Assembly: GCA_964023205.1 (NCBI GenBank)
Contig: OZ026833.1
Span: 42,997,137-43,061,136 of the forward strand
Direction of reading: 5' to 3'
From: Lutraria lutraria
Taxonomy: Eukaryota; Mollusca; Bivalvia; Venerida; Mactridae
Length of the DNA stretch: 64,000 nucleotides
Shown: one piece after another, positions 49,249 through 61,200 of the stretch
Layout of the letters: each line of letters starts with the position of its first letter
How positions within the stretch are numbered: position 1 is the first letter of the stretch
Program-made: the position numbers and the translations under genes
Notes under the pieces: generated by a model
What the model saw: the letters and a program-made list of their open reading frames with translations, nothing else
Database searches by the model: none
What the model was told of the DNA's origin: nothing

Positions 49249-51633
49249 ATGTCTGAAGACATCCAGCAACAGAAAAAGGTATATATATGTTTTATGTTTA
49301 TGATAAAAATGTGATATATATTAACGTAAGATTTAATTTACAACGTTTAAAACGTTCGTTTTCTAACCACTGTTGAGTTTCCATTCGCCGGTTATTGGCG
49401 AGACGTTTTTCTTGAAGCAAGTGATTGTACTCTCTTCATTTAAATAAAGCCAAAATATGAGCGTGATTATTTTGATAATGGTTTTCTTCAAATTTATTTT
49501 AACGTTATTGTGTAAAAGGTGTTAAATTTAATATTGTTCTGCGATTTAGGGAGTGGGTGGGGTAAAGTTTCGGTTTTCATGTGGGTCCGTTTCATGTGTT
49601 TGAATATAACATTTTATCTTGAAATTGTGTGGTCCCTTTTTTAAACATTTCACTTATTTTTAGAAACAAACATTTTTTGGAAATATCTGTGTTGATATTG
49701 ATGATTGAATCGGGCAACTGTTTGAAGCTGTGCACTTACAGTGAGACTATCTATCTTAAAATACTGCCCACACCTCTCGCGAGCATTATGGGCAGGGTGC
49801 ATGCCGGGTATTTGTAAAAAGTAAAAAAGATAACTCTTCCAGTCAAAGATTGAAATCGGTGATTATTAAAACGTTAAAATTAAAAGAATGAATTTATGAA
49901 AGAGGTTAAAATCAACTGTTGTGGACTAAGTAATTTATTTGGGCCACTGACTTCTAGAACAACTTAGATCAGTTATGGTAGCAACATGCTCAAGTAACCT
50001 GTATGCATAAGTCTATAGTAGCAATAATTTGGATCTAATACTCTTGTTATCTAATACTGTGGAGAACAGGGCAATTATGCAATTAAAAGATCCTGGAAGA
50101 CTGTTAGGATTAAGTGAAAATTTGCTGAAAATGGGTATGAAGTGGGAAATACTAATGTCTAATTGTTTTTTTAAGGATGATGTAAAAAATGAGTCAGAAC
50201 ACATCAATTTAAAAGTGACAGGACAGGATGGCAGTGTTGTCCATTTCAAGATCAAAAGAAATACACCCCTCCGTAAATTGATGTCAGCATACTGTGATAG
50301 AGCGGTAAGATATTTTATTACAGATTTGCTGAATGAGCTGGAATCTTGAATTATGTGCAGGAAAATTGTAGTAATTGGTATATATAAATGCTATAAATTT
50401 GTTCTGATTATAAATTGTATTAGATAAGTGTGACATTTGATCTAAACTAAATAACACACATGATCTGTCTCATTGGTCTCAATAAACCTCGGATCATGGG
50501 GAAGTTGTCATTATGTTTTGACAATCAGACCATATCTGGACTTTAACGGGCATGTTTTCTTTTAGACTATGCATATTCAAAACAAAAATGTTTAGGTCTG
50601 TTAAAGAGATATTTATGTTAGTTGGAACCAGCTACCAGAAAGGCTCATTACTGCTCAGTCCTTGGGACACTTTCAAGGCTGGGCTGGCTGCCCATCATCA
50701 GTAACTCAGCACACACCACGTTTTTATCGGTTTTTAGTTTTACATACTTGCATGCTTCTCAACCACATTGTGCAGTTTTTAACAAGTCTGTTGATGCCTA
50801 AGAGTGGGCGATGGACTTCACTGGGAAGAAGGAACTTCCTTCCCTCCAGATTTTTATCCAACCACACTCCTGACAATCAATTAACTAGTATATCAAATTA
50901 TGTAATTAGTTCATTATGTTTGTATTTTCAGGGTCTTAAACTTGGTGTTGTAAGATTTAGATTTGATGGTAATCCAATAAATGAAACAGATACACCTCAT
51001 GCAGTAAGTATCTTTTAATCATTGGTGACTAGTTAAGTATATTGTTAGTTTTACTTTTACTGGTCATCTCTTAAAAACTACCATCTACTGCTCTCAGCAT
51101 CTAGACATCAGTATTTTATTTTCGCTGGGGTTGCTTCAGCCGTGGTCATTTTGCGACTTCAAGCTTGAACAGTAGAGGAGGTCCCTGAAGCATGATCAAT
51201 ACACATTGGTATAACCACCAACCTTCTGTACGCTAGCTTGACTGCTTCTTTGTGTAGGAAATATATCTGATCGGACTCATACTCGTGTTGAGGGGCTTGT
51301 TGCTATCTATGTAGCTATATAGTCTTACAGCTATCATTGTTGCTGAGTTTGCCTTAGAGACGACTATCACTTAGTGAGTGAATCGTGTTTTGGAGAAGTT
51401 GCCTAGTGTGTCACATTATTTTGTTAATTGACATTGTTTTGTTGAAGTAATGAAAGCTGTAATTCCAGTTAACTTGTGAACAAGTATAACTAAATAAATG
51501 TTGAAAATGGCGTTAATCTCCGATGAAATAAACTATACTTAAATTTTGTTGTTATTTATTTCAGTTGGATATGGAAGATGGTGATTCAATAGATGTATTC
51601 CAACAACAGACTGGTGGTGTTCAGTCACATTGA
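49249..51633 (+). CDS. SUMO: Small ubiquitin-like modifier, SUMO-2/3 type
   Basis: Ubiquitin-like protein conjugated to lysines of nuclear and other proteins through E1 (SAE1/UBA2) and E2 (UBC9). Coding exons: 49249-49278, 50176-50304, 50932-51003, 51565-51633; all GT-AG, all phase 0, 99 aa. The beta-grasp core is strongly conserved with animal SUMO-2/3 ([45 protein letters not shown]). The mature end is Gly94-Gly95, and a four-residue tail (VQSH) must be removed by a SENP protease. The flexible N-terminus holds VKNE (Lys14), a psi-K-x-E site as used for poly-SUMO chains in SUMO-2/3. Exon 1 codes only ten residues. AATAAA signals near 52206 and 52506 may end the transcript, implying a 3' UTR of 0.6-0.9 kb. 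Confidence 0.97.
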
Positions 51634-54243
51634 TAACATTCATAACCTGTTGGATCAAAAAGACTTAAATTGGAATTACAAACAGATTTTACCATCAAGA
51701 TAGAATTCAGACCTGTTCAGTGCGCTTGAAATTTTTCCAATTTTAATGATTGTTTTTAACCCTTATTCTAGTTCTTTTTATCCTTTTCAAAAATATTAAA
51801 AACACTCTTTGACTTCAAATGTTTCTGCTAGAAAATTTGTTTGAACAGCAGAGATATGATAATGCACAAGAAGACTTTGGAATTATTTGTTTTGAAATTG
51901 ACCTTTTTTCATGCAGCGCATTTCAGGTTAAAGAGCCAAAGGCAGTTGAGTAGTTTTATGAAACTATCATTACTATAGTATCTTTCTCATTGTTCATCAG
52001 TCATTCATTATATCTGTATTCATCATTTTCTTCATCTCATGTTCATTTCATTTTGTATATAGTTCATGTGCGTCAAATCATGTTGATCATCTTGTATGTT
52101 AGTAAAGTATGTTGTTTCATTAGTTTGATGTTACCTTGTGAATACTGGTGCGAAACATAGAGCCCTGAACGGTATTCAAGAAATCCTTAATTGTCTGTCC
52201 TAATCAAATAAATTCCTTATATCATCGAATGTAGCATGAGAGAAAATTATTAAAAATTGCAAAATATAAATTTTCATTTTGGTGATTCATGCTATTATCA
52301 AAAGTGAGTTTTACTTTATTAGATCATTGTTATTTTAATTATTATTATGTAAAGATCTGCTGAATGAAGTGTTCTCATAGCGTTTGACAAATCTTGTCAC
52401 TTGCTGGCAAGTGTTGATTGTAAGAAATATCTCACTAAGTTAATACCACATTACTGATTTTGATGCTTGTACATGTATAGTAAGTGTTTCATTCATTAAA
52501 TGTTTAAATAAAATACGCAAATGTTTCTTATTCTTGTATTTTAAAAATTGTTTCAAATAATACTGTTAAATTTTTTTTTTTAGAAATTATGCATGCAGAA
52601 AAATGCTAGAATTGTGCCCTATTTACTAAAATACCTCTGAATCGGGCTTATTACCCCAAAAATTGTAGTAAAAATACAAAAATCTTAGAAATATGCAGGT
52701 CTGGACACATCCACTCGTCTGCTGGTAATTATGAGTAGGAATTGACTTATTGAAATTGGTAAAACTGGTTAAATTTCTAAGCTTGTCCAACAGGAAGAGT
52801 AGCCTGAAAAAGCTTTGTCAAATATGATAAACATCATCATATGGATGGGTTGCCATAATTTGTTGTTGTTTTTTGCAGGTATTTAACTGTGTTATATAAT
52901 GTTTCTGTAAATTCTTTTACGGACTAACTTTTCCATTTTCTTGATTTCCAAATAACCCAAGGCTAATCGATTCAGACTGTACTTCAAGCAATGGTATTTG
53001 GATCCAGTCTACTTTATAGATTTCTCACAAGACATGATTTAGGTTTCCTACTTAAATATTTTTTTGTAAAACACATCCCTGTTTGGGATGATTTCTTGCA
53101 CAAATTTATAAAAACTAGCTTAATATGAAGACAAAAAATTGCAGGAGGTACATGCCAAAGATTGAGACGTTATTATCACATTTAAATTTCAGTTGGTATT
53201 GAATTCTGTCTTATTTTTGGCAATCCATAAACTCGGGTGGGTAACCAGTTGGAAGTGGTCTGGAGGGAAAAATTTACCAGTATAACTGAAAGTATTAAGT
53301 TGTATTCTAAAATAAACCTGCAAGTGCTGTCAAAGTTCTAAGTGATATACCAACACCAATGTGGTCTTGATTGAAGTTGCACAATTTCAACAACATTCTT
53401 AAATTTGTGACATTATTTATTAGAATAGACTCAGTGCTGTTGAAAAAGAGATATTTGTTGAGGTATGTTGTAGAAAGCTATGATATTAAAAGTATGTATA
53501 GTGCGATTTTATTTAACTGTCAAAGCTGAATAATTACACGGTCGCTGAATACAATTACTTTTAGCTTTGTACTACAATCGATACCGGTAGTTTATTATAC
53601 CATTAGGGAATGTCCCATTCCACATGTCTACAGAAGCCTATGTATCGCAGTGTGAAAAACTCGTTTGTACATTTGTCAACCTTTATAACGATAATTATTG
53701 TATAACTTATGAAAGTAATAGAATCTCCCTGAAGCTAAATACAGTATATAATTATGCAAGCATTGTCCGGGAAATTATGCAGCCCTGACAGTTCAGTGAA
53801 ATCGCACAATACTAAGTTGAGACACGTAGGAGTTGTATTTAGATAATACCACTTTTTGGTTGAGAAGATTATATATATCCAACCAGACAGTCTCGGTCTC
53901 ACTTCTGTATGCAAGGTTGATCCAAGTTCCAGCAACCTATAAAAAACTTTTAATGTACCGGTACTCCCATCCATCACTGTCATAAGAAAAAGTTGAAAAT
54001 AAAAACTTAAATTTTAAGGATCAAGCCCCTTCACAATTTATACAAGTTTTATCAATACATGGCTCAGATAAATTTATAGTAAATTTTGTAATTTATCCAC
54101 TGAGTGAAATGATGCTGTGGTATGTATGGGTACTACATGAGGTTGAGTAAGACTCAGAAAAAAGGGATCTATCTATCTTCCTTTAATGCCAAACCCCTCA
54201 CGGGGACGTAGGCATGACGCGTGTCAAGCTGTGACAAAGAGTG

Positions 54244-54821
54244 TTAAAATAAGATAAAAGCTAGAATAAAATAGGAGTAAGAATAAAGATTTAAGTTGTT
54301 AAAAATAAAAATAGATACAGCATATGAGATTATGGTGAAACATGTTACAGCAGCATTGAACTGTTTTAGTGTCGGAAGGGTAGGGATGTCTGGCGGTAGG
54401 TTGTTCCAGTGGAATACTGTCCTAGGGAAAAACGAATACTTGTAGTAATCTGTAGTGGCAGTGATTAATCTAAAGCAATGGGGATGTGAATATCGAGAGG
54501 TACGGGGGATGGGGATGAGGTGACCTGTTGTGGGAATTTCCACTATCGAGCTGATCTTCTTTGGACAGATTCAATTTGATCAATATGGGCTTGGTTGTGG
54601 GGGGACCATACCTCGGATCCATACTCCAGCTGGGGTCTGACTAATGTCTGGTAAGCACTGGCCTTAAGGGCTTCATATTTGACCTTGATGTTTCTCTGCA
54701 AGAAAGTGACAGATTGGAGTAAAACTCTATGTAGGTAATATTGTGTAGGATAAGGATGTTTCCTTTTGGTAACGTGGATAACCTGGCATTTGGAGGGGTT
54801 AAATTCCATATCCCACTCCAA
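54244..54821 (-). pseudogene. Decayed non-LTR retrotransposon, C-terminal reverse transcriptase fragment
   Basis: On the minus strand, EFNPSKCQVIHVTKRK, then ALKASAYQTLVRPQLEYGSE and VWSPHNQAHIDQIESVQRR, are the typical end of a LINE-type reverse transcriptase. A second frame (TDYYKYSFFPRTVFHWNNLP) is the C-terminal tail of the same protein. Two deletions remove the thumb segment between LLQSVT and RNIKVK and the part between QRRSAR and the tail. The left border at about 54190 is near the expected 3' UTR. It cannot be active. Confidence 0.85.
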
Positions 54822-54844
54822 TTCCCATTGTTCTAGTGGATCTA

Positions 54845-55022
54845 GTACAGCGCAACCTCTTCAGAGCGGCCCTCTTGAGCAACAACCTCTTTTCAACAAC
54901 AGCTTGAAATTTCCCAAATGCATGATTTATCTTTTTATTTAACCTCTCGAGCAACAACCTCTCAACAACAATATAATTATGCTTCTCCCAAAGGGTGTTG
55001 CTTTTGAGAGGTTGCACTGTAT
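54845..55022 (+). mobile_element. TA-flanked MITE, family 2, best preserved copy
   Basis: Ends TACAGCGCAACCTCT and AGAGGTTGCACTGTA are inverted repeats with TA flanks. The interior contains GAGCGGCCCTCTTGAGCAAC and CTCGAGCAACAACC. It abuts the retrotransposon fragment, 215 bp upstream of the CWH43 start codon. Confidence 0.8.
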
Positions 55023-55236
55023 GGTGCATATAAATGGTGCAAGACATCATGCAAAGGTCATATAATTATTTATAAACCATTATATATTTCATCTACAATA
55101 CTATGTAGCTTTAATAAATAATATTTCCAATGTAAATAATGAAAACATACATTTCTCAGAAGTTAAATTCATGCAATTATAAATTGTTCCGGTACGTTAA
55201 GTTCTGGCACGAAGAGTTGTCGTTCTTGAAAGCAAC

Positions 55237-58200
55237 ATGGGTGCGAAAGTTGCCGATAAATCCACTTCGAATAAAAATGCAAACGAGACGGATACAGATT
55301 GTTTTAACATAAGACATGTTGTAAGGGAAGGGATACATGGTAGGTAATTTTCAAGGTCAATGTTAACCCAATTTGTAGAAAGGTAATACTGCCAGTTGTT
55401 ATTAGGCGTTTCTGTTTACGCCATTCGTCCTTAAATTATTTCGTACCAATGAGACCGTTTTTCAAAATATTTGACTATTTAACTCCTCCATTCATGGATT
55501 TAGTATTCAGCAAATTCAATGCAATTATTTCTCATATGATTTATTCGGAATGGAATACTTATATCTAGGCCTCTAGGTCTACAAACAGTATAATATTTTT
55601 TTTAAAGACAAGTATTTCTATTTATGTTTGATTTCTAGGATATGTATTCTGGTGTTTATTCCAAGCACTGGCTCCTATGATCTGGTTTTACCCTCTCAAT
55701 GATCTCGAGATATCAGGATATGAAGCATATGCTGGGCTTTGGTTCACCCAAATAATTGCTGGTTTGTAATTTTAATTTTTGTCTTAATAATATTTCCTTT
55801 GACTTTCTGTTATCTGTATATGATGAATTATTTTTAACAATGCTTTTTGGTTGTCAGATTTTAATTTGATGTTTTCAGATATTTGATGTTTTCGGATATT
55901 TGACTTGGTTACTACATCTCAAGTTTGAGTATGCTTCTTGTTTGGAGAAGGGTTTGTAAATGATTGTCTGCCAATACATGTTATATAGCTGTTGAAGCTC
56001 AGGCCAGATCTAACTGGTATAATAGATATATAATGAACTTTATATCTGGAGAGGATCTCTTATAAATAGTTATAAAATCTTCTTTAGGTCCAGTCCTTAT
56101 TTAGATAGTTGCATTATACATGTAAACTGTGTGATATATTATTATATCGCTATTGGAGGTGCTAGTTGATCATGCACTGTATCTAAGAACCTGTGGTTGC
56201 TACATTTTTTAATGTAAATATTTTTAAACTAATATTTTGAGATTTTGGTGATGTCGTGTGACTGTTTTAGGTATTCCATTTATAAGAAGAACCATACATA
56301 ATCAGTATGTACTTGGAATTCTTCGAGGCCTCTGTGTGGCTTCTCTGGGATCATTCCAGGCTCCCACAACATTATACAGACTTGTAATGTTAGCCGCAGG
56401 TAATGGAGTGGCTACATTAACATTGACAGCTACTCTATGGAACCCCAGTAGAAGAATAAGGTATTTTGCTGTACATTTGCTTTTAATTAGTCATCTTGTA
56501 GAAAGTAATTCCTACTTTTTGAAGATTTCAATTGTCAAACTTTTTTCATGAAAACTAGGTGAATACAAAGACCTATATGTATAGGTCTTTGGTGAATATA
56601 ATTGAACTTATAATGTAATTTTCAAATTGTTTATTGACAATGAAACATGAATATATACTGACCGGTGAATTAAACTTATCATTCATCCGTTTTGTCATCT
56701 TAATTTATAGCTTATGGCCATTGTTATAGCCTTCAATATGAATGCAAACAAGCCAAATCCCTACAAACCACAACTAAATTGAAACCTAATTGAAGCATAG
56801 CTTAAACTATGAATTGTTTTTTCTGCTTTTAATATCTGAAGAACATAAACCTAAGCATGTTGATAGAAAATAAGAAAGCATTAGAACTCTTGATAATCAT
56901 TGATATAACTTCAGAGCTCTTGTTAAGCATATTTGCATTTTTACCCAATTAACACGGCTAAAGGTTTGTGTATACCAAAATGCAAATAAAATTTCTATTA
57001 CCAAATTCATCTGTGCATCTTATTTTCTGGATAACAGAACAGGTATGAGATAATGAGATTTTTAGCCATAAATCTAAGACAGGTTAAACGTTACAGCAGA
57101 ATAGGTTTACATTTATTGGAAAAGTGTTAGAACCAGACAATTCAAATCTGTGTTAACAGTATGTAGTATAGTATCACTAGGAAAACCCAAATCTATTGGG
57201 AAATTGAAAACAAAAAGAATCTAGCAAATACCCAGTAACTTCTTAAATGGAGGGGCAATTTACCTAATTGAAATTTCAAAAAACCCAATTAATGGAAAAA
57301 GTAATAAGTAAATACCCTATTACACCAAAAGTTTTATTTCTGGAGCTCTGTAACTTTTTATTATATTATATATCCAATGAAAGAAGTTATCAGAATTCTT
57401 AAGGCAATAAATAAATTTGGAATTTAGTCCAACCTTATCATTTGAGTTTACTATTTTTATTTTTTAGAACTTCAACATGTTGGGGTCTTCTGCTTGGTTT
57501 TATAGGATTTGTGACAAGTCGTATTTGGTTTACAACATTTGTACCCACATGGTGGTCAAAACAATCAAATACCTGTGTGATTACCATTGGTGCACTGGCT
57601 GTAATAGATCAGTTCCTTTCTGGTATAGTATACAAATATTTATTTGCTATCAAATTCATCACATAAATGGTTATACAGTCAAGCCTGTGTTAGCGGCCGT
57701 CTCTGAATAAAGGTCAACCTGTAAATAAAGTCCATTTTTGTTGTTCGGTACAAACAATAAAGTATATTGTATATATAAATTATATGGCTATGCAATATAG
57801 TAAACGAGCAATACAAATCAGTCGTAAAAAATGTAAACAATCCTCTCCCTCGGATTACTACAATAATTGGTATCAGTACACACATTTCAAGGAAGGATGA
57901 CGTCATAATTTTCGTGCTGTATATGCTAATTTAGTCTGGTTCCTAGCTTCTATTGTAAACGTATAGAAGTCATCATTGAATTCATGGACGATGGGATGAT
58001 AACTGTGAGTCAACCAGATATTTAAAAAGTGATTCATTGGGAAGTTTTAATCAATAAATTTAATACTTATAACGTTTTAACTTTTTCTTCGAGCATGTCT
58101 TCATGTATGATATATTACATTCTGCATATTAAGTTGAGTCTATCGTTCGTTTTCCAAAACTCACCCTACATAGAAATAAACTTTTGACTGATTTGTAGTT

Positions 58201-61200
58201 CCGAACAGCAGAACCTTCAGAGCTTTGATTTTAAAAAGCTTTATTGTTTATTTAGAGCAATATGACCTCTGAATAAAGGCCACCTGTCAATACAGGCCAC
58301 ATCATTTCTTCCCCAAAGGTGGCCTTTGTTCACAGGTTTGTCTGTACATATAAAATAAGTATTTATCTCCTGGATAAACTCTCTTACACTATTTGCTCTG
58401 TGTGTATAATGTATATTTCATGTAATCACTGTATATGAAGTAACATTGCATCAGTGGTAGCCATGGTTACAGCACCATTGCTTGCTGGAGTCAGACATAG
58501 TGGGTGTAATATTTCTCGGGCCTAATAAAAAAGGCTAGGGCCACGGGGAAAAAACTGGGTAAGTCGGGTAACCAGAAACAAAAAAACAAAACATTTTACA
58601 CGAAACTAACTTACGTTCCATGTTCTGATTTTCACTAGGATGGGACAAAGTATCAGATGACGAGAGAAAAGTCAGCAAAAAGTTACAACAACCTTCCTGT
58701 ATTACGACTGGTCTAGGATTTGGTAGTTTGATGTTTTTGATAAACTGGGTGTTTGGTGAAGTGTCCTTGATAACAAGATGGACGGTCCGAGCATATCCTA
58801 ACAATGGTCCTGAACCGTATCCCTGGGGGTAAGACTTTTACTTCAACTATCTTATCATGGTGTGGCCATCTTTCACCAGTTGGAATTTGGGTTCAGATTT
58901 TCCACAAAGAAAATTTTCTTTTATCTCATTAGTAATGAAATTGAGGATATCATTTAAGCTTATGGAATGGACAGTCTAGATCTATATATACATTATGTAT
59001 AAGACTGCAAGAATTAATTTATTTAAGTGTTGATGGACTGTAACAAACCTGTGTTAGCAGCCACCTCTGAAAAAGGGCCATTCTTTTAAAAAACATTCTT
59101 GGTTATATAGAAAGAATTGACCCCCGAACAAGGCCACTTGTCACTAAAAACACTGTATATCTTTCCCAAAGTTTGCCTTTGTTCATAGGTTTGACTAGGG
59201 TTGTGGCGAGTATCCGAGTACTCAAGTAATGACAAATCAAAGTCGAGTATGAATAATCGTCATAACTGAGATTCGTTGTTCGCGATCTTGTTTTTTAACA
59301 AATTAAAAGTATATTCTTTATTCTTAAAAATCCCTTTTCTCTGAATATATATTGTCTCATCTTGGACCATTTTGTTTGCCAAGAGTTCCAATCGGTTCTT
59401 TAAATAATGATGCTGGTAAATCAATTAATTGGAAGGGAGTACGTATAAATTTAAGCCATAAAACAATTTATATTGATTTACTTCATTATTACTAAAAGAA
59501 AATTAAATTCAGCTGTCTTCACGACTGCTATTTTGAAGTTTTAGATGGGTTACTTGTTAACAAAAGATTCCTGATTCGATTTGCCGATTGTAAGTGTTGA
59601 ATCGTGGATTGGATCGGATCGCCACTTACCCAACAATCCACAGCCCTAGGTTTGACTGTATATCTTGTTTGCTTGCTGATTATAGCTTTGTGTTCATGTT
59701 CCTATAGGATTAATGTGCTCTAGTATGGTTGGGTAACATTATAAATGTGACTTTTATTTGATTTATTTGGTTAAATAAACACAAAATAATCCCTTGAGCT
59801 GAGAATAATCAAAGCGCTGAAAGGTCCTGAATTCGCATTAAGCTAAAGCAAAATAGTTGAGTTTTAAAGATCATGGTGACATATTTTACTTTTTTAGTTT
59901 CATTTTATAAGCTAAAATCTTGTTATTGGTATATACCTTAGTGAATCACCTTTTAAGTCAGACGTAGAAATCAAGAAACTATCCATAGAATAAAACATGC
60001 TTCTGTACAGAATAGAGATGGATGCTAAAATTTCTTTCTAAAAAGCTATATAAGCTTAGATATGTGTCTATAAAGTGAATCAAAGGAGTGGTAAAAGCTT
60101 GTAGTAAAAGTTAAAGATATATGTATGGAATGGGTCCTGTAATTCTTATTGATAACTTTATTTCATTTAATAATATAAACATGGTTTCTTTTTACAGAGC
60201 CTGTACATTAGTAGCTTTGTGTTTTGGTGCATATATGTCTGCATGTCGTCATGTAGCAATAAGTAAGATATGGTGGTTGATCGCTGGTGTCTGCTTCTAC
60301 ACTTTGTACTACTTCCCCACATGGATTGGATTCTCCGGTTAGTTTGTTTTAAAGTCTCCAAGCAGCTGATCAAGCTCTGTGTACAGTCAATATCAATCAA
60401 TCTGTGATTGAAATAACGTGAACACAGTACAATTCGAGGGCTTAGCGAAACACTGTCGTAACTTGTTCTTATTTCAATATGAGTTACGACACTGTTGCGT
60501 TGAACCCTCGACATGCTGATGTTAAAGCCCCATTCGCTTTTTGCTATACAAAAATATCTGCAAAAAACAAACAATTGCTGATATTATCCCAAGATAATTA
60601 TTACCGACGAAACAAGCACTTTTTACTCTTCTAAAAACACTCATTTCACTGTGATTTTTGCTTTTGTAAACTTGAAATAATTATGTAGAGCGCGTGACGT
60701 CACTTTTCGACGTATGCATAACTTGGCTGCAGTAAAACACAGCTGTTCTATAAATTGTATTTATTTCAATGATGTTGAAAAAAATACGATATTGGTTTTG
60801 GAAACATTTTTTCTTGCTATAAAGCACGTGCGGGAGGAAAATACACAGGATTCCTCTGTTATAGAACAAACAGAAACTATTATGACCAATAAATTTATAT
60901 GATTATGGGACTTTAAGCAAAATTATGTCAGTGACTGGGTCCAAGTACAGTCAAACCTGTGAACAAAGACCACCCTTGGGAATAACAAAATGTGGCCTTT
61001 ATTTACAGGTGGCCTTTATTAGGAGGTCGTGACCCCTAACACAGGTTTGACTGTACTTGTTCTAGTCCTGACTCGAGCATATTTGAGCAGTTTCTGCTTG
61101 GCAAGATGAATTATCTCTTTATTCTGTAGGATGGAATAAAAGCTTAAAGTTTTTATCGGGATCTTGTAAAATCTTTACTTATATGATTTTATCTTATAGA

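Larger units (their letters stand above)
51634..55236. other. SUMO 3' UTR and intergenic DNA
   Basis: The first 0.6-0.9 kb probably is SUMO 3' UTR. The rest has a decayed non-LTR retrotransposon (54244-54821) and a family 2 MITE (54845-55022). No further exon is supported before CWH43. Confidence 0.45.

Noticed and set aside
50662..51018. 118-codon plus-strand frame around SUMO exon 3
   Set aside because: Most of it is intron; only 50932-51003 is coding, and the preceding part has no SUMO similarity.
54799..55050. 83-codon minus-strand frame upstream of CWH43
   Set aside because: It mostly covers a family 2 MITE and the end of a LINE fragment.
60167..60574. 135-codon minus-strand frame
   Set aside because: It lies antisense to CWH43 exon 6 and runs through an inverted repeat; it has no family features.
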